A stretch of 64,000 bases of DNA, from the NCBI RefSeq assembly GCF_012273655.1, contig NZ_JAAWWP010000001.1, positions 706,067 through 770,066 on the forward strand, in the 5' to 3' direction. This DNA is from Streptomyces physcomitrii (GTDB lineage: Bacteria; Actinomycetota; Actinomycetes; Streptomycetales; Streptomycetaceae). Below, piece after piece: positions 47,429 through 56,458 of the stretch (positions within the stretch are counted from its first letter, which is position 1; each line of letters opens with the position of its first letter). The notes beneath the pieces were generated by a model. That model was given only the letters and a program-made list of their open reading frames with translations. It was not told the origin of the DNA and ran no database searches. The position numbers were made by a program, and so were the translations under genes.

Positions 47429-48352
47429 GTGAGCAAGGTCGAGGAGTTCGAGGAGCTGCGGCCGCTGCTGTTCTCGCTGGCGTACCGCGTCCTCGGCAGC
47501 GTGGGGGAGGCCGAGGACGCGGTGCAGGAGACCTGGCTGCGCTTCGACGGCTCGGCGGCCCGGCCCGACTCGGCCAAGGCCTGGCTCTCCACCACGGTGA
47601 CCCGGATCTCGATCGACGTGCTGCGCTCGGCCCGGGTGCGCCGGGAGCGGTACGTCGGCCCCTGGTTCCCCGAGCCGCTGCTCAGCGACCCGTACGAGGA
47701 TCCCGAGCGCGCGGTGGAGCTGGCCGACTCGGTGTCGATGGCGGCGCTGCTGCTCCTGGAGCGGCTCAGCCCGCTGGAGCGGGCGGTCTTCGTGCTCCGG
47801 GAGGTCTTCGCCTTCGGCTTCGAGGAGGTGGCCGAGGCGGTGGGGCGCTCCGAGCCCGCCTGCCGCCAGCTCCTCGTACGGGCCCGGCGGCACATGGCGG
47901 CCGGGCGGCCCCGCTTCGACGCGGACCGGGCGGAGCGGCGGGAGCTGGCCCGGCGGTTCTTCGAGGCGCTGAAGGAGGGCGAGGTGGGGGAGTTGCGCGA
48001 ACTCCTCGCCGCCGACGTGCAGTTGGTCGGGGACGGCGGCGGCAAGGCCCCGCAGCTGGCCCGGACCGTGGTCGGCGCCGAGCAGGTGGCCCGGCTGCTC
48101 GCGGCCTTCTTCCCGGCGCTGACCGCGCTGCGGGTGACCGCCGAGCCGCACGAGGTCAACGGCCAGCCCGGCGCCCTCTTCCGGGACCGGGACGGCCGGA
48201 TCGTGCACGCCCTCGCGCTCGACGTCCTCGACGGGCGGATCCAGGTCGTGCGCGGGGTGAGCAACCCGGACAAGCTCCGCCACCTCGGCCCGGTCGGCGA
48301 CGCCTGGGCCCTGGACCGCGAGGTGCGCCGCCTGCGCCGCCGGGCGAACTGA
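47429..48352 (+). CDS. ECF41-family sigma factor with SnoaL-like C-terminal domain
   Basis: The 307-residue sigma factor has sigma2 (about 8-75, FSLAYRVLGSVGEAEDAVQETWLRF) and sigma4 (about 110-165, LSPLERAVFVLREVFAFGFEEVAEAVG). A C-terminal NTF2/SnoaL-like domain of about 130 residues contains LAADVQLVGDGGGKAP and DGRIQVVRGVSNPDKLRHL. In ECF41 factors this extension replaces the anti-sigma factor and tunes activity. The conserved NPDKL motif is present. GTG 47429 follows GGAAGGGACGG. It is co-transcribed with the AhpD-like gene. Confidence 0.93.
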   Translation: MSKVEEFEELRPLLFSLAYRVLGSVGEAEDAVQETWLRFDGSAARPDSAKAWLSTTVTRISIDVLRSARVRRERYVGPWFPEPLLSDPYEDPERAVELADSVSMAALLLLERLSPLERAVFVLREVFAFGFEEVAEAVGRSEPACRQLLVRARRHMAAGRPRFDADRAERRELARRFFEALKEGEVGELRELLAADVQLVGDGGGKAPQLARTVVGAEQVARLLAAFFPALTALRVTAEPHEVNGQPGALFRDRDGRIVHALALDVLDGRIQVVRGVSNPDKLRHLGPVGDAWALDREVRRLRRRAN

Positions 48353-48365
48353 CCGCCGCCGCGGG

Positions 48366-49121
48366 TCAGTTCGCGGCGGTGCGGAAGACCCGGGTGCCCG
48401 CGGTCAGGGCGAGTGCGACCAGGGCGAGGGCGGTCAGGGTGCCGTACAGCATGTCCTCGGTGGCGTACCGGCCGACGTAGGCGGCGCGCATCGCGTCGAC
48501 CAGGTAGCGGAAGGGCATGAAGTGCGAGAGCACGTCGAGCCAGCGGGGGCCGAGCGCCATCGGCAGCATCAGCCCGGAGAGCAGCATCGAGGGCATGGTC
48601 AGCGCGTTGACCGCGGGCCCGAACTCCTGCGGGGTGCGCACCTTGAAGGCGAGCGCGTAGGAGAGCGCGGCGAGCGCCGCGGTGAACAGGGCGACGAAGA
48701 CGAAGCCGAGCAGGACGCCGCCGAACGGGGCGCGCAGGCCCATCGCCACCGCGGCCAGCACCAGCAGCACCGCCTGGAAGACGAAGAGCAGGGCGTCCCG
48801 CAGCACCCGCCCGAGCAGCAGGGCCAGTCGGCTCACCGGGGTCACCCGCATCCGCTCCACGACCCCGTGGTTCTGCTCGATGATGATCGCGAAACCGGCG
48901 AACGCGGCCCCGAACAGGCCGAGTTGGAGCAGCAGCCCGGGCACCAGGATCTGCCAGGAGTCGCCGTGCGAGCCGAGCGGCAGGCCGGTGAGCAGCGGTC
49001 CGAAGAAGACCAGGTAGAGCAGCGGCATCAGGGTGCCGAAGAGCATCTGGAAGTGGGAACGCAGGGTCTGGCGGGCATACCGGCCGAAGATCAGCGCGGT
49101 GTCGGACAGCAGGGGGGACAC
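48366..49121 (-). CDS. ABC-2 type transporter permease (DrrB-like)
   Basis: The 251-residue membrane protein has six spans (about 25-45, 58-80, 103-125, 135-160, 168-190 and 222-245) and the ABC-2 signature around NGVVERMRVTPVSRLALLLGRVLRD (read EQNHGVVERMRVTPVSRL here). It works with the ATPase encoded upstream (49355-50137), as in daunorubicin DrrAB-like exporters. GTG 49121 follows AGGAGC. The 233-base gap from the ATPase gene contains an 8-bp tandem repeat. The pair is divergent from a TetR-type gene. Confidence 0.9.
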   Translation of the reverse strand: MSPLLSDTALIFGRYARQTLRSHFQMLFGTLMPLLYLVFFGPLLTGLPLGSHGDSWQILVPGLLLQLGLFGAAFAGFAIIIEQNHGVVERMRVTPVSRLALLLGRVLRDALLFVFQAVLLVLAAVAMGLRAPFGGVLLGFVFVALFTAALAALSYALAFKVRTPQEFGPAVNALTMPSMLLSGLMLPMALGPRWLDVLSHFMPFRYLVDAMRAAYVGRYATEDMLYGTLTALALVALALTAGTRVFRTAAN

Positions 49122-49140
49122 GGGGGTGCTCCTGGTCTGG

Positions 49141-49203
49141 GTGCGGGTGTGCGGGTGTGCGGGTGTGCGGGTGTGCGGGTGTGCGGGTGTGCGGGTGTGC
49201 GGG
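49141..49203. repeat. 8-bp tandem repeat GTGCGGGT, nearly eight copies
   Basis: Seven perfect units plus most of an eighth lie just upstream of the permease start. A second, looser repeat (gaaccgaacggacgcgagcc) occurs at about 49278-49331 in the same spacer. Confidence 0.95.
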
Positions 49204-49354
49204 CGTGCTTGGTGCGCGGGTGTGACGGGGCGTACGGAGTGATGGCGGCGTACGGGCGTGGCGGGAGCGCGGGCGATCGCGAACCGGGCGGACGCGAGCC
49301 GGTCGGCCGTGAACCGAACGGACGCGAGCCGAAAGGCCGGTACCGGCCCGGGAG

Positions 49355-50137
49355 TCAGACCGCCACCGGGGCCTCCTCCTGTGGGGCGGGTCCCCGGCCG
49401 GTGATGGCGAGGAAGGCCTCCTGGAGGGCGGCCTCGGCGGAGCCCGCGTGGCGCAGCTTGAGCTCGGCGGGGGTGCCCTCGGCGACGATCCGGCCCTCGT
49501 CGACGACGACCAGGCGGTCGGCGAGGGCGTCGGCCTCGTCGAGGTAGTGGGTGGTCAGGACGACGGTGGTGCCGTGGTCCGCGCGCAGGCGGCGGATGAG
49601 GTCCCACAGCGCGGCGCGGCTCGCGGGGTCGAGGCCGGTGGTCGGCTCGTCCAGGAAGAGCAGCGGCGGGCGGTGGGTGAGCCCCATGGCGATGTCCAGG
49701 CGCCTGCGCTGACCGCCGGAGAGCGCGGTCGTCTTCCGGTCGAGCAGCGCGGTGAAGTCCAGCTCGGCGGCCAACTCCTCGGCGCGGGCGGCGGCTTCGG
49801 CCCGGCCGAGCCGGTAGAGGCGGCCCTGGGTGGCCAGTTCCTCGCGCACGGTCAGGCTCGGGTCGACGCCGCCGGACTGGGCGACGTAGCCGATGCGGGC
49901 GCGCACGCCCGCCGGGTCGGCGAAGAGGTCGTGCCCGGCGACGGTCGCGGCGCCGCCGGTCGGGGGGAGCAGGGTGGTGAGCATGCGCAGGGTGGTCGTC
50001 TTGCCCGCGCCGTTGGGGCCGAGCAGTCCGAGGATCTCGCCGGGGTGGACCCGCAGGTCGATTCCGCGCACCGCCTCGACGGGGCCCTGCTTGCTGGTGA
50101 AGGTCCGGGACAGCCCGGCCGTGCTGATGAGGGGCAT
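49355..50137 (-). CDS. ABC transporter ATP-binding protein (DrrA-like)
   Basis: The 260-residue ATPase has Walker A LLGPNGAGKTTTLRM near 39-53, Q-loop GYVAQSGGVDPSLTV, signature LSGGQRRRLDIAMGL, Walker B LLFLDEPTTGLDP and the H-loop in VLTTHYLDEADAL. It powers the neighbouring permease, probably exporting a drug or lipid. The start is ATG 50137. Its promoter overlaps an AT-rich palindrome that is likely bound by the divergent TetR-type protein. Confidence 0.93.
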   Translation of the reverse strand: MPLISTAGLSRTFTSKQGPVEAVRGIDLRVHPGEILGLLGPNGAGKTTTLRMLTTLLPPTGGAATVAGHDLFADPAGVRARIGYVAQSGGVDPSLTVREELATQGRLYRLGRAEAAARAEELAAELDFTALLDRKTTALSGGQRRRLDIAMGLTHRPPLLFLDEPTTGLDPASRAALWDLIRRLRADHGTTVVLTTHYLDEADALADRLVVVDEGRIVAEGTPAELKLRHAGSAEAALQEAFLAITGRGPAPQEEAPVAV

Positions 50138-50161
50138 GTGCCCAGAAAAACAGAGTCGCTT

Positions 50162-50186
50162 AAATTTTGCAACGGCCCCAAAATTT
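50162..50186. promoter_or_regulatory. TetR operator between divergent ABC and TetR genes
   Basis: AAATTTTG-N9-CAAAATTT is a perfect 8-bp inverted repeat, strikingly AT-rich for this genome, 24 bases from the ATPase start. TAGACT (50205-50210), 7 bases before the tetR ATG, is a probable -10 box for a nearly leaderless transcript. Confidence 0.75.
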
Positions 50187-50217
50187 GAGTGAGGGCAGGA
50201 AAGCTAGACTGGCGGGC

Positions 50218-50859
50218 ATGGCCGAGGGACTCAGGGAGCGCAAGAAGCGCCGGACCAGGCAGCAGATCTCCGATGTCGCCACCGGGCTCTTCGTGGCCCG
50301 CGGCTTCGACGCCGTCACCGTCGCCGAGATCGCCCGGGCCGCCGATGTCTCCGTGAACACCGTCTACAACTACTTCCCGGCCAAGGAGGACCTCTTCTTC
50401 GACCGCAGCACGGGCGTGATCGACCGGCTCGCCCGCTGGGTGCGGGGCCGCGATTCGGGGGAGTCCGCCGCCGCCGCGGTCCTGCGCGAGCTGCGCGCCG
50501 AGGTCGAGGCGGTCTCCCCGCGGCTGGGCCTGATGGACGGCTACGCCGACTTCATGCGGGTGGTGGAGGACTCCCCGGCGCTGCGCTCCCGGCTGTGGGC
50601 GATCGGCCAGGAGGTGCACACCCGCCTGGAGGAGGCGCTGCGCGCGGAGACCGGGCCCGAGGAGGGTGACGTACTGCCCGAGTTGATGGCCGGGCAGATC
50701 AACTGGCTGCACGAGGCGGTGATGTCGGCCATCAGCCGCAAGATGGTGGCGGGCGGCGCCCCCGCGGCGGTCTCCCGGGAGGTGCTCGTCCTCATCGACG
50801 AGATGGAGGAGCTGCTCAGCGAGCGGGTCCTCAACTACGCGGTACGGCTCGGGAACTGA
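50218..50859 (+). CDS. TetR-family regulator
   Basis: The 213-residue regulator has an N-terminal HTH (about 10-57, RTRQQISDVATGLFVARGFDAVTVAEIARAADVSVNTVYNYFPAKEDLFF split across helices 1-4) and a ligand-binding helical domain. ATG 50218 has no Shine-Dalgarno but a -10 box 7 bases upstream, which suggests leaderless translation. It is divergent from the drrAB-like exporter and likely represses both promoters through the palindrome at 50162-50186. Confidence 0.92.
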   Translation: MAEGLRERKKRRTRQQISDVATGLFVARGFDAVTVAEIARAADVSVNTVYNYFPAKEDLFFDRSTGVIDRLARWVRGRDSGESAAAAVLRELRAEVEAVSPRLGLMDGYADFMRVVEDSPALRSRLWAIGQEVHTRLEEALRAETGPEEGDVLPELMAGQINWLHEAVMSAISRKMVAGGAPAAVSREVLVLIDEMEELLSERVLNYAVRLGN

Positions 50860-51003
50860 GCGTCACGGCTCACGGGGCGCGGGACGGCGGTGTGATGTCC
50901 GTCTATTGAGACGTGACGCGCATCTCTTAGCCCCCAACTGGTGCCCGGCTACCGCTAATGTCCGCCCGGAGGCATACATCAACAGGGTGCAAGGGGTGTA
51001 GCA

Positions 51004-51852
51004 GTGGCCAGGAAGCTCGCTGTCATCGGCGCCGGACTCATGGGGTCCGGTATCGCGCAGGTCTCCGCCCAGGCGGGCTGGGACGTGGTGCTGCGTGATG
51101 TGACCGATCAGGCGCTGACCCGCGGCACGGACGGCATCAGGAAGTCGTACGAGAAGTTCGTGGAGAAGGGCAAGCTCCAGGCCGCGGACGCCGAGGCCGC
51201 GCTCGGCCGGATCACCACCACGACGGATCTGGACGCCACCGCCGAGGCGGACGTCGTGGTCGAGGCGGTCTTCGAGAAGCTGGAGGTCAAGCAGGAGATC
51301 TTCGCCACGCTCGACAAGATCGTGCGCCCGGAGGCGGTGCTCGCCTCGAACACCTCCGCCATCCCGATCACCAAGATCGCCGCCGCCACTGCCCACCCCG
51401 AGCGGGTCGTCGGCGCGCACTTCTTCTCGCCGGTGCCGATGATGCAGCTCTGCGAGCTGGTCCGCGGCTACAAGACGAGCGACGAAACCCTCGCCACCGT
51501 CAGGGAGTTCGCCGAGTCGGTCGGCAAGACCTGCATCGTCGTCAACCGCGATGTGGCGGGCTTCGTCACCACCCGTCTCATCTCGGCGCTCGTCGTCGAG
51601 GCGGCCAAGCTCTACGAATCGGGCGTGGCCAGCGCCGAGGACATCGACACCGCCTGCAAGCTGGGCTTCGGGCACGCCATGGGGCCGCTGGCCACCACCG
51701 ACCTGACCGGCGTGGACATCCTGGTGCACGCCACCGGCAACATCTACACCGAGAGCCAGGACGAGAAGTTCGCCCCGCCGGAGCTGATGCGGCGGATGGT
51801 GGACGCGGGCGACCTGGGCCGGAAGTCCGGACAGGGCTTCTACACGTACTGA
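51004..51852 (+). CDS. 3-hydroxybutyryl-CoA dehydrogenase
   Basis: NAD-dependent oxidation of 3-hydroxyacyl-CoA, for butyryl-CoA metabolism or fatty acid oxidation. The 282-residue protein has the Rossmann loop VIGAGLMGSGIAQVSA, the EAVFEKLEVKQ and SNTSAIPITKI segments, catalytic His in GAHFFSPVPMMQLCELV, and the C-terminal domain with FVTTRLISALVVEAA and GFGHAMGPLATTDLTG. GTG 51004 follows AAGGGG. A TAATGT box at 50956 may be its -10. A single gene. Confidence 0.93.
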   Translation: MARKLAVIGAGLMGSGIAQVSAQAGWDVVLRDVTDQALTRGTDGIRKSYEKFVEKGKLQAADAEAALGRITTTTDLDATAEADVVVEAVFEKLEVKQEIFATLDKIVRPEAVLASNTSAIPITKIAAATAHPERVVGAHFFSPVPMMQLCELVRGYKTSDETLATVREFAESVGKTCIVVNRDVAGFVTTRLISALVVEAAKLYESGVASAEDIDTACKLGFGHAMGPLATTDLTGVDILVHATGNIYTESQDEKFAPPELMRRMVDAGDLGRKSGQGFYTY

Positions 51853-52040
51853 CGTGCTGGTGGGGCGGCCGGCCGCTCACCCCTCCGGGTGATTTCGGTA
51901 TCGGTTCGCTCACGGACGGCGACTTGAGTACGTATCAGGCCGCACGTTGCTGTGACATACACAGACGCGACAACTGTCAGCCGCGCGGCACTCGTGTTCC
52001 CGCCGGGACACGGGTGCCGCCCCGCACTCCGGGAGCGCAT

Positions 52041-52364
52041 ATGCACATCAGGGGCGACCACGCCGAGCTGGTCGTCGGGGGCCGCCTCGATGTCCGCACT
52101 GCGGCGGACGCCCGGACTGCGCTGCACGCGGCCCTCGACGAGGGGGCCGGGGACCTGGTGCTCGACCTGTCGGCACTGGAGTCCTGGGACGCCGCGGGAC
52201 TCGGCGTCATCATGGGCGCCCACCGGCGCGCGGGCCGCTGCGGACGCAGGCTCGTCCTGCGCGGCGTGCCCCTGCAGATGCAGCGCCTGCTGGTGGCGAC
52301 CAGGCTGCACCGCATCCTCGCCATCGAGGGCGGCATCGGCGCCGACGCCCTGCCCCGCGTCTGA
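52041..52364 (+). CDS. STAS-domain protein lacking the phosphorylatable serine
   Basis: The 107-residue anti-sigma-factor-antagonist-like protein reads HAELVVGGRLDVRTAADART, then LVLDLSALESWDAAGLGVIM. Active antagonists have D-S-S-G at the switch; here it is D-A-A-G, so phosphorylation by an RsbW-type kinase is not expected. GGGAGCGCAT precedes ATG 52041; the open frame further upstream is not coding-like. A gap of about 380 bases (with TAGGGT at 52604-52609 as a probable -10 box) leads to the AAA/NACHT-like gene. Likely role: a constitutive partner-binding module. Confidence 0.85.
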   Translation: MHIRGDHAELVVGGRLDVRTAADARTALHAALDEGAGDLVLDLSALESWDAAGLGVIMGAHRRAGRCGRRLVLRGVPLQMQRLLVATRLHRILAIEGGIGADALPRV

Positions 52365-52742
52365 AGCCTTCGGGGCCCGGCGTCCGAGCCCTCGCGCCCC
52401 CGCGCCCGAGGCCGCCCGGCCCGCCCGCGAGGCATCCTCACCGCCGTCCGGCACCGTCGAACGCTTCCCCGGTCCCGCACGCCCGGCCCCGACCGAGGAC
52501 CGGACGCCGCCGGGCAAAGCGTGCGCAAAGCCCTCATCCCGTACGTAGGTGATGTCCCGGACCGCCACGCACCCCGCGGGTGTACCGGTTGGGTGGCACC
52601 GTCTAGGGTGCCCTCGCCCGTACGAGTGACCTGGCCGCGGGGCGGGCACCCGAGCAGGAGGGCATACGTCCGGCGCAGACGGCATCTGAGTGCGCACCCG
52701 GCCGAGAGGATCTCGGCCCACAAGGCTTTGGGGGCTTTGCAG

Positions 52743-55256
52743 ATGGATCCGCACAACGGCGACCGCGAGGAGCACGGCGAGCTGCCGCTGCCGCGCCGTG
52801 CCGCGGGCCGGGACCCGCTGGTGCCCGACCTCGCCGCGCACACCCCGCCGCCGGTCCGGATGGTGCAGCTGGTCAGCGGCCCGTATCTGCTGACCCTGAA
52901 CCCGCTGGACGGCAGCGAGGTCGAACTCTGCCCGCCGGGCGAGCGCCCCGGACCCCCGGTCCGCCTCAGCGCGGAGCGGCGCGAGGCGGCCCGGCGCGCG
53001 GCCGCCGCACCGCTGCCGCCCGGCCTCGCCCCCGGCGCCCGGCCGCTGCTCCAGCGCGAGGAGGAGCGCGAGCGGCTGGTGCGGCTGATCGGCCAGGGCC
53101 GTTCGGTGCTGCTGACCGGGCCGCCCGGATCCGGCCGTACCGCGCTGCTCGACGCGGTCGCCGAGCGCTGCGCCGAGCTGGCCCCGGACGGCGTGATCCG
53201 CCTCAGCGGCCACCGGCGGAGCGGCCCGGAACTGCTGCGCGCGCTCTACGCCGCCGTCTACGACACCGCGCTGCACCGGCCGGACGCCGAGACCGTGGCC
53301 GCCCTGGTCCGGGACATCGGCGCGGTCGTCCTCCTCGACGACCTCGCCCTCAGCGGCGCCGCCCTCGACGAACTCCTCGCCTCCGCCCCCGAGTGCGCCT
53401 TCCTGATGGCCGCGACCCCGACGGCGATATCCGGGCCGTCCGCGGGCGCGAGCGTCGAGGAGGTCTTCCTCACCGGGCTCGACCGCGCGGGCGGCCTGGA
53501 ACTGCTCGCCCGCGAGGTCGGGCGCCCCCTCACCGACGACGAGGAGACCTGGGCCGGCGACCTCTGGTTCGAGTCGGAGGGACTGCCGCTGCGCTTCGTG
53601 CAGGCCGGCGCCCTGCTCCGGCAGCGCGACCGGCTCCGTACCGGCCCGATCGGCTCCGGCGCGCAGGATGACGAGCCCGGGTACGCGATTGTCCCCGGGT
53701 ACGGGACCGCCGCCGGGGACGAGGTCTTCGCCGAGCAGGTGCCGCTGCCCACCCTCGCCGAGGGCGCCGCACCGGCCGCGCTGCTCGCCTCCCGGATGAC
53801 GGAGTCCGCCCGCGAGACCCTGCGCTTCTCCGTCGCGCTCGGCGGCGAGGTCCCGCACCCCGCCCATCTGCCCGCCCTGGTCGGCGACACCCACGCCGAC
53901 GCCGCGATGGCCGAACTCGTCGACGCCGCCCTGGTCACCCCGGTCGGCTCCCGGCACCTGCTCGCCGCGGGGGTGCGCACCCAACTGCTCGCCGCCGGAT
54001 ACGGGGACGGCGCCGAGCAGCGGGTCCTGATCGCCGCCCAGCACTATGCCTGGTGGACCGGGCACCCCTCGGTCACCCCGGAGCGGGTCGCCGCCGAGGC
54101 GGGTGCCGTGCTCGCCGCGCTCACCGCCGTCATCCCCGCCGCGGGCACCCCGCTGCCGGGCCCCGGCGAGGAACCCGAGCCGAACATCCCGGTCGGCCTC
54201 GCCCGCACCGCCGCCCCGGCCTTCGCCGCCGCCCTCGAATGGGGCGCCTGGGAACGCACCCTGCGTGCCGGGCAGGAGGCCTCCCGGCTCACCGGCGAGA
54301 TCGCCGAGGACGCCTGGTTCCACCATGAACTCGGCGTACTCGCCCTGTGCACCGGGCAGTTGGAGCGCGCCCGTACCGCGCTGGAAGCCTCCCTCGGCCT
54401 GCGCGGGGCGCTCGCCGACAAGCGCGGCACCATGACGGGCCGCCGCGCCCTCGCCCTGGTCGCCGACCGCACCGGGGGCAACCTGCCGGAGGCGCTCCAG
54501 CTGCCGCCCGAGGACAGCGAGACCGTGCTGCTGCCCCAGCGCGGCGCGGTCTCCCCGCCGACCCCCGCCCGCGGCATCGAGGCGGTGGTCCGCACCGTGG
54601 CGGCCCCGCTGGAGCCGGTGACCCTGGTCGCCCGCGGTGCCGCACCGGCACGGGCGGCCGGGGCCGGGGATCCCGGGCGCGAGCAGCCGGGCGGGGCCCG
54701 CCGCAATCTGGTCGCCGCGGGCGCCGGGGTGCTGCTGCTCGCCGTCCTCGGCACGGTGGTCGCCCTCGGCCTCTCCGACGGCGGGGACGGCGAGGAGGTC
54801 AGCACCAACCCCTCGGCCACCGAGCAGCCCGCCGAGCCGGACTTCCCGGACGACGGCGATGAGGTGGCCACGCCCAGCAAGGCGGGCAAGAAGACGAAGG
54901 ACTCGACCTCGCCCTCCCCGAGCGGGAGCGGCTCCTCGTCCGCGAGCGAGAGTGCCTCGCCGAGCGAGACCGAGGACGAGACGCCCTCGAAGCCGACCCG
55001 CACGACCAAACCGCCGCACACCACCAAGCCGCCCACCACCACGAAGCCCCCGACGACCACGAAGCCGCCGACCACCAAGCCCCCGACCAGCGACCCCGAG
55101 ACGACCCCGCCGACGGATCCGCCCACGGACCCCTCCGACCCGGACACCTCGATCACCGCGACCGGCCCCGGCAGCCCGACGGCGAGCGAGACGCTCTCCG
55201 GCGAGCCGACGGGACCGGCCGAGTCGGAGGCCTCGGACGGCGAGCGGCTCGCCTGA
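52743..55256 (+). CDS. AAA/NACHT-like ATPase with transmembrane helix and mucin-like tail
   Basis: The 837-residue protein has a short N-terminal region with VRMVQLVSGPYLLTLNPLDGSE. The P-loop ATPase has Walker A GPPGSGRT at 126-133 and Walker B VVLLDD at 195-200. A long helical domain with TPR-like character (about 340-600) is followed by one transmembrane helix (about 656-676). The external tail is rich in Ser/Thr/Pro/Glu with repeated TTKPPTTTKPP. The ATPase is cytoplasmic and the tail should cross the wall. ATG 52743 is chosen; the upstream frame is basic noise. Architecture suggests a membrane-anchored STAND-type signal protein; its partner may be the STAS protein. Function unknown. Confidence 0.85.
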   Translation: MDPHNGDREEHGELPLPRRAAGRDPLVPDLAAHTPPPVRMVQLVSGPYLLTLNPLDGSEVELCPPGERPGPPVRLSAERREAARRAAAAPLPPGLAPGARPLLQREEERERLVRLIGQGRSVLLTGPPGSGRTALLDAVAERCAELAPDGVIRLSGHRRSGPELLRALYAAVYDTALHRPDAETVAALVRDIGAVVLLDDLALSGAALDELLASAPECAFLMAATPTAISGPSAGASVEEVFLTGLDRAGGLELLAREVGRPLTDDEETWAGDLWFESEGLPLRFVQAGALLRQRDRLRTGPIGSGAQDDEPGYAIVPGYGTAAGDEVFAEQVPLPTLAEGAAPAALLASRMTESARETLRFSVALGGEVPHPAHLPALVGDTHADAAMAELVDAALVTPVGSRHLLAAGVRTQLLAAGYGDGAEQRVLIAAQHYAWWTGHPSVTPERVAAEAGAVLAALTAVIPAAGTPLPGPGEEPEPNIPVGLARTAAPAFAAALEWGAWERTLRAGQEASRLTGEIAEDAWFHHELGVLALCTGQLERARTALEASLGLRGALADKRGTMTGRRALALVADRTGGNLPEALQLPPEDSETVLLPQRGAVSPPTPARGIEAVVRTVAAPLEPVTLVARGAAPARAAGAGDPGREQPGGARRNLVAAGAGVLLLAVLGTVVALGLSDGGDGEEVSTNPSATEQPAEPDFPDDGDEVATPSKAGKKTKDSTSPSPSGSGSSSASESASPSETEDETPSKPTRTTKPPHTTKPPTTTKPPTTTKPPTTKPPTSDPETTPPTDPPTDPSDPDTSITATGPGSPTASETLSGEPTGPAESEASDGERLA

Positions 55257-55427
55257 GGCGGTAACCGGCGGGCGCGGGCGGGCAGTTGACCGGCCGCCGC
55301 CGGGCGGAGAGGACGCCGGACGGAGAGGTCGCCCGGGCGGCGAAACCGCCCGGACTGAGAGATCGCCCGGACGGCGAGACCGCCTCGACGACGACCCCGC
55401 GCGGTACGGCGGAGACCCCGTACGGAC

Positions 55428-55463
55428 AGAAGCGCCCGGCCGCAGATCGGCCGGGCGCTTCTT
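55428..55463. terminator. strong intrinsic terminator
   Basis: A perfect 15-bp stem (agaagcgcccggccg / cggccgggcgcttct) with a 5-base loop between convergent genes. Upstream, 55310-55395 holds short degenerate repeats of the type cggacggcgagaccgcc. Confidence 0.85.
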
Positions 55464-55532
55464 GTGCGGGAGCGGGGTGGACGGAAGCGGAAGGCGGGGA
55501 AGCGGGGCGTCGGGCCGCGCCCCCCAACTCCC

Positions 55533-56204
55533 TCAGAACAGCCGGAGCTTGTCGTCCTCGATGCCGCGCAGGGCGTCGTAGTCCAGGACGGTGCAGCCGA
55601 TGCCGCGGTCGGTGGCGAGGACGCGGGCCTGCGGTTTGATCTCCTGGGCGGCGAACACCCCGCGTACCGGGGCGAGATGGGGGTCGCGGTTGAGCAGTTC
55701 CAGATAGCGGGTCAGCTGCTCCACGCCGTCGATCTCGCCGCGCCGCTTGATCTCCACCGCGACGGTCGCGCCCTGGGAGTCCCGGCACAGGATGTCCACC
55801 GGGCCGATCGCGGTCGGGTACTCGCGGCGGATCAGGGTGTAGCCCTCGCCGAGGGTCTCGATGCGGTCGGCGAGGAGTTCCTGGAGGTGGGCCTCGACGC
55901 CGTCCTTGATGAGCCCGGGGTCCACGCCGAGTTCATGGGAGGAGTCGTGGAGCACTTCCTCCATGGTGATGATGAGCTTCTCGCCCGCCTTGTTGACGAC
56001 CGTCCAGACGCCCTCCTCGGCGTCCTTGCCCTCCTTGAGGGTGCAGGGCGGGGACATCCAGTTGAGCGGCTTATAGGCCCGGTCGTCCGCGTGGATGGAG
56101 ACGCTGCCGTCGGCCTTCACCAGGATCAGACGGGGGGCGGAGGGCAGATGGGCGGTGAGCCGGCCCGCGTAGTCCACGGAGCAACGGGCGATGACGAGAC
56201 GCAT
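55533..56204 (-). CDS. nucS: mismatch-specific endonuclease NucS
   Basis: Actinobacteria lack MutS/MutL and use NucS to cut mismatched DNA, guided by the beta clamp. The 223-residue protein has the N-terminal dimerisation domain ([21 protein letters not shown]) and the RecB-like nuclease with catalytic D and ExK in GPVDILCRD and [10 protein letters not shown]. The C-terminus, [16 protein letters not shown], ends in the clamp-binding type motif. I start at ATG 56204, where conserved similarity begins; another ATG lies three codons upstream. Confidence 0.95.
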   Translation of the reverse strand: MRLVIARCSVDYAGRLTAHLPSAPRLILVKADGSVSIHADDRAYKPLNWMSPPCTLKEGKDAEEGVWTVVNKAGEKLIITMEEVLHDSSHELGVDPGLIKDGVEAHLQELLADRIETLGEGYTLIRREYPTAIGPVDILCRDSQGATVAVEIKRRGEIDGVEQLTRYLELLNRDPHLAPVRGVFAAQEIKPQARVLATDRGIGCTVLDYDALRGIEDDKLRLF

Positions 56205-56458
56205 GGTGGGCAACGCTACTCGACGGCCGGGGCCGCTCGCGATCTCGGCTCCCGCCCCTGCGCGAGCCGGTGACCGGGTTCTTGCCTTTTTCCCTCAAGT
56301 CCCTTTCGTCGGTGGCCGGTTGTGTGCGCATTCGCCTGGTGCGGGCGGGAGTCGATGCTTACGGTGGAAGCGGGACGTCGCGAGGTGTGCACGCTGCGTG
56401 TCCGATGTCCCTCCCTGTCCGTCGACCCCCGGCACCCGGGGGCGTGAGAGGAGTACCC

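Noticed and set aside
51840..55019. Open frame of more than 1000 codons antisense to the STAS and AAA/NACHT-like genes
   Set aside because: Low-complexity Arg/Gly/Ala/Val product produced by the codon bias of the sense genes.
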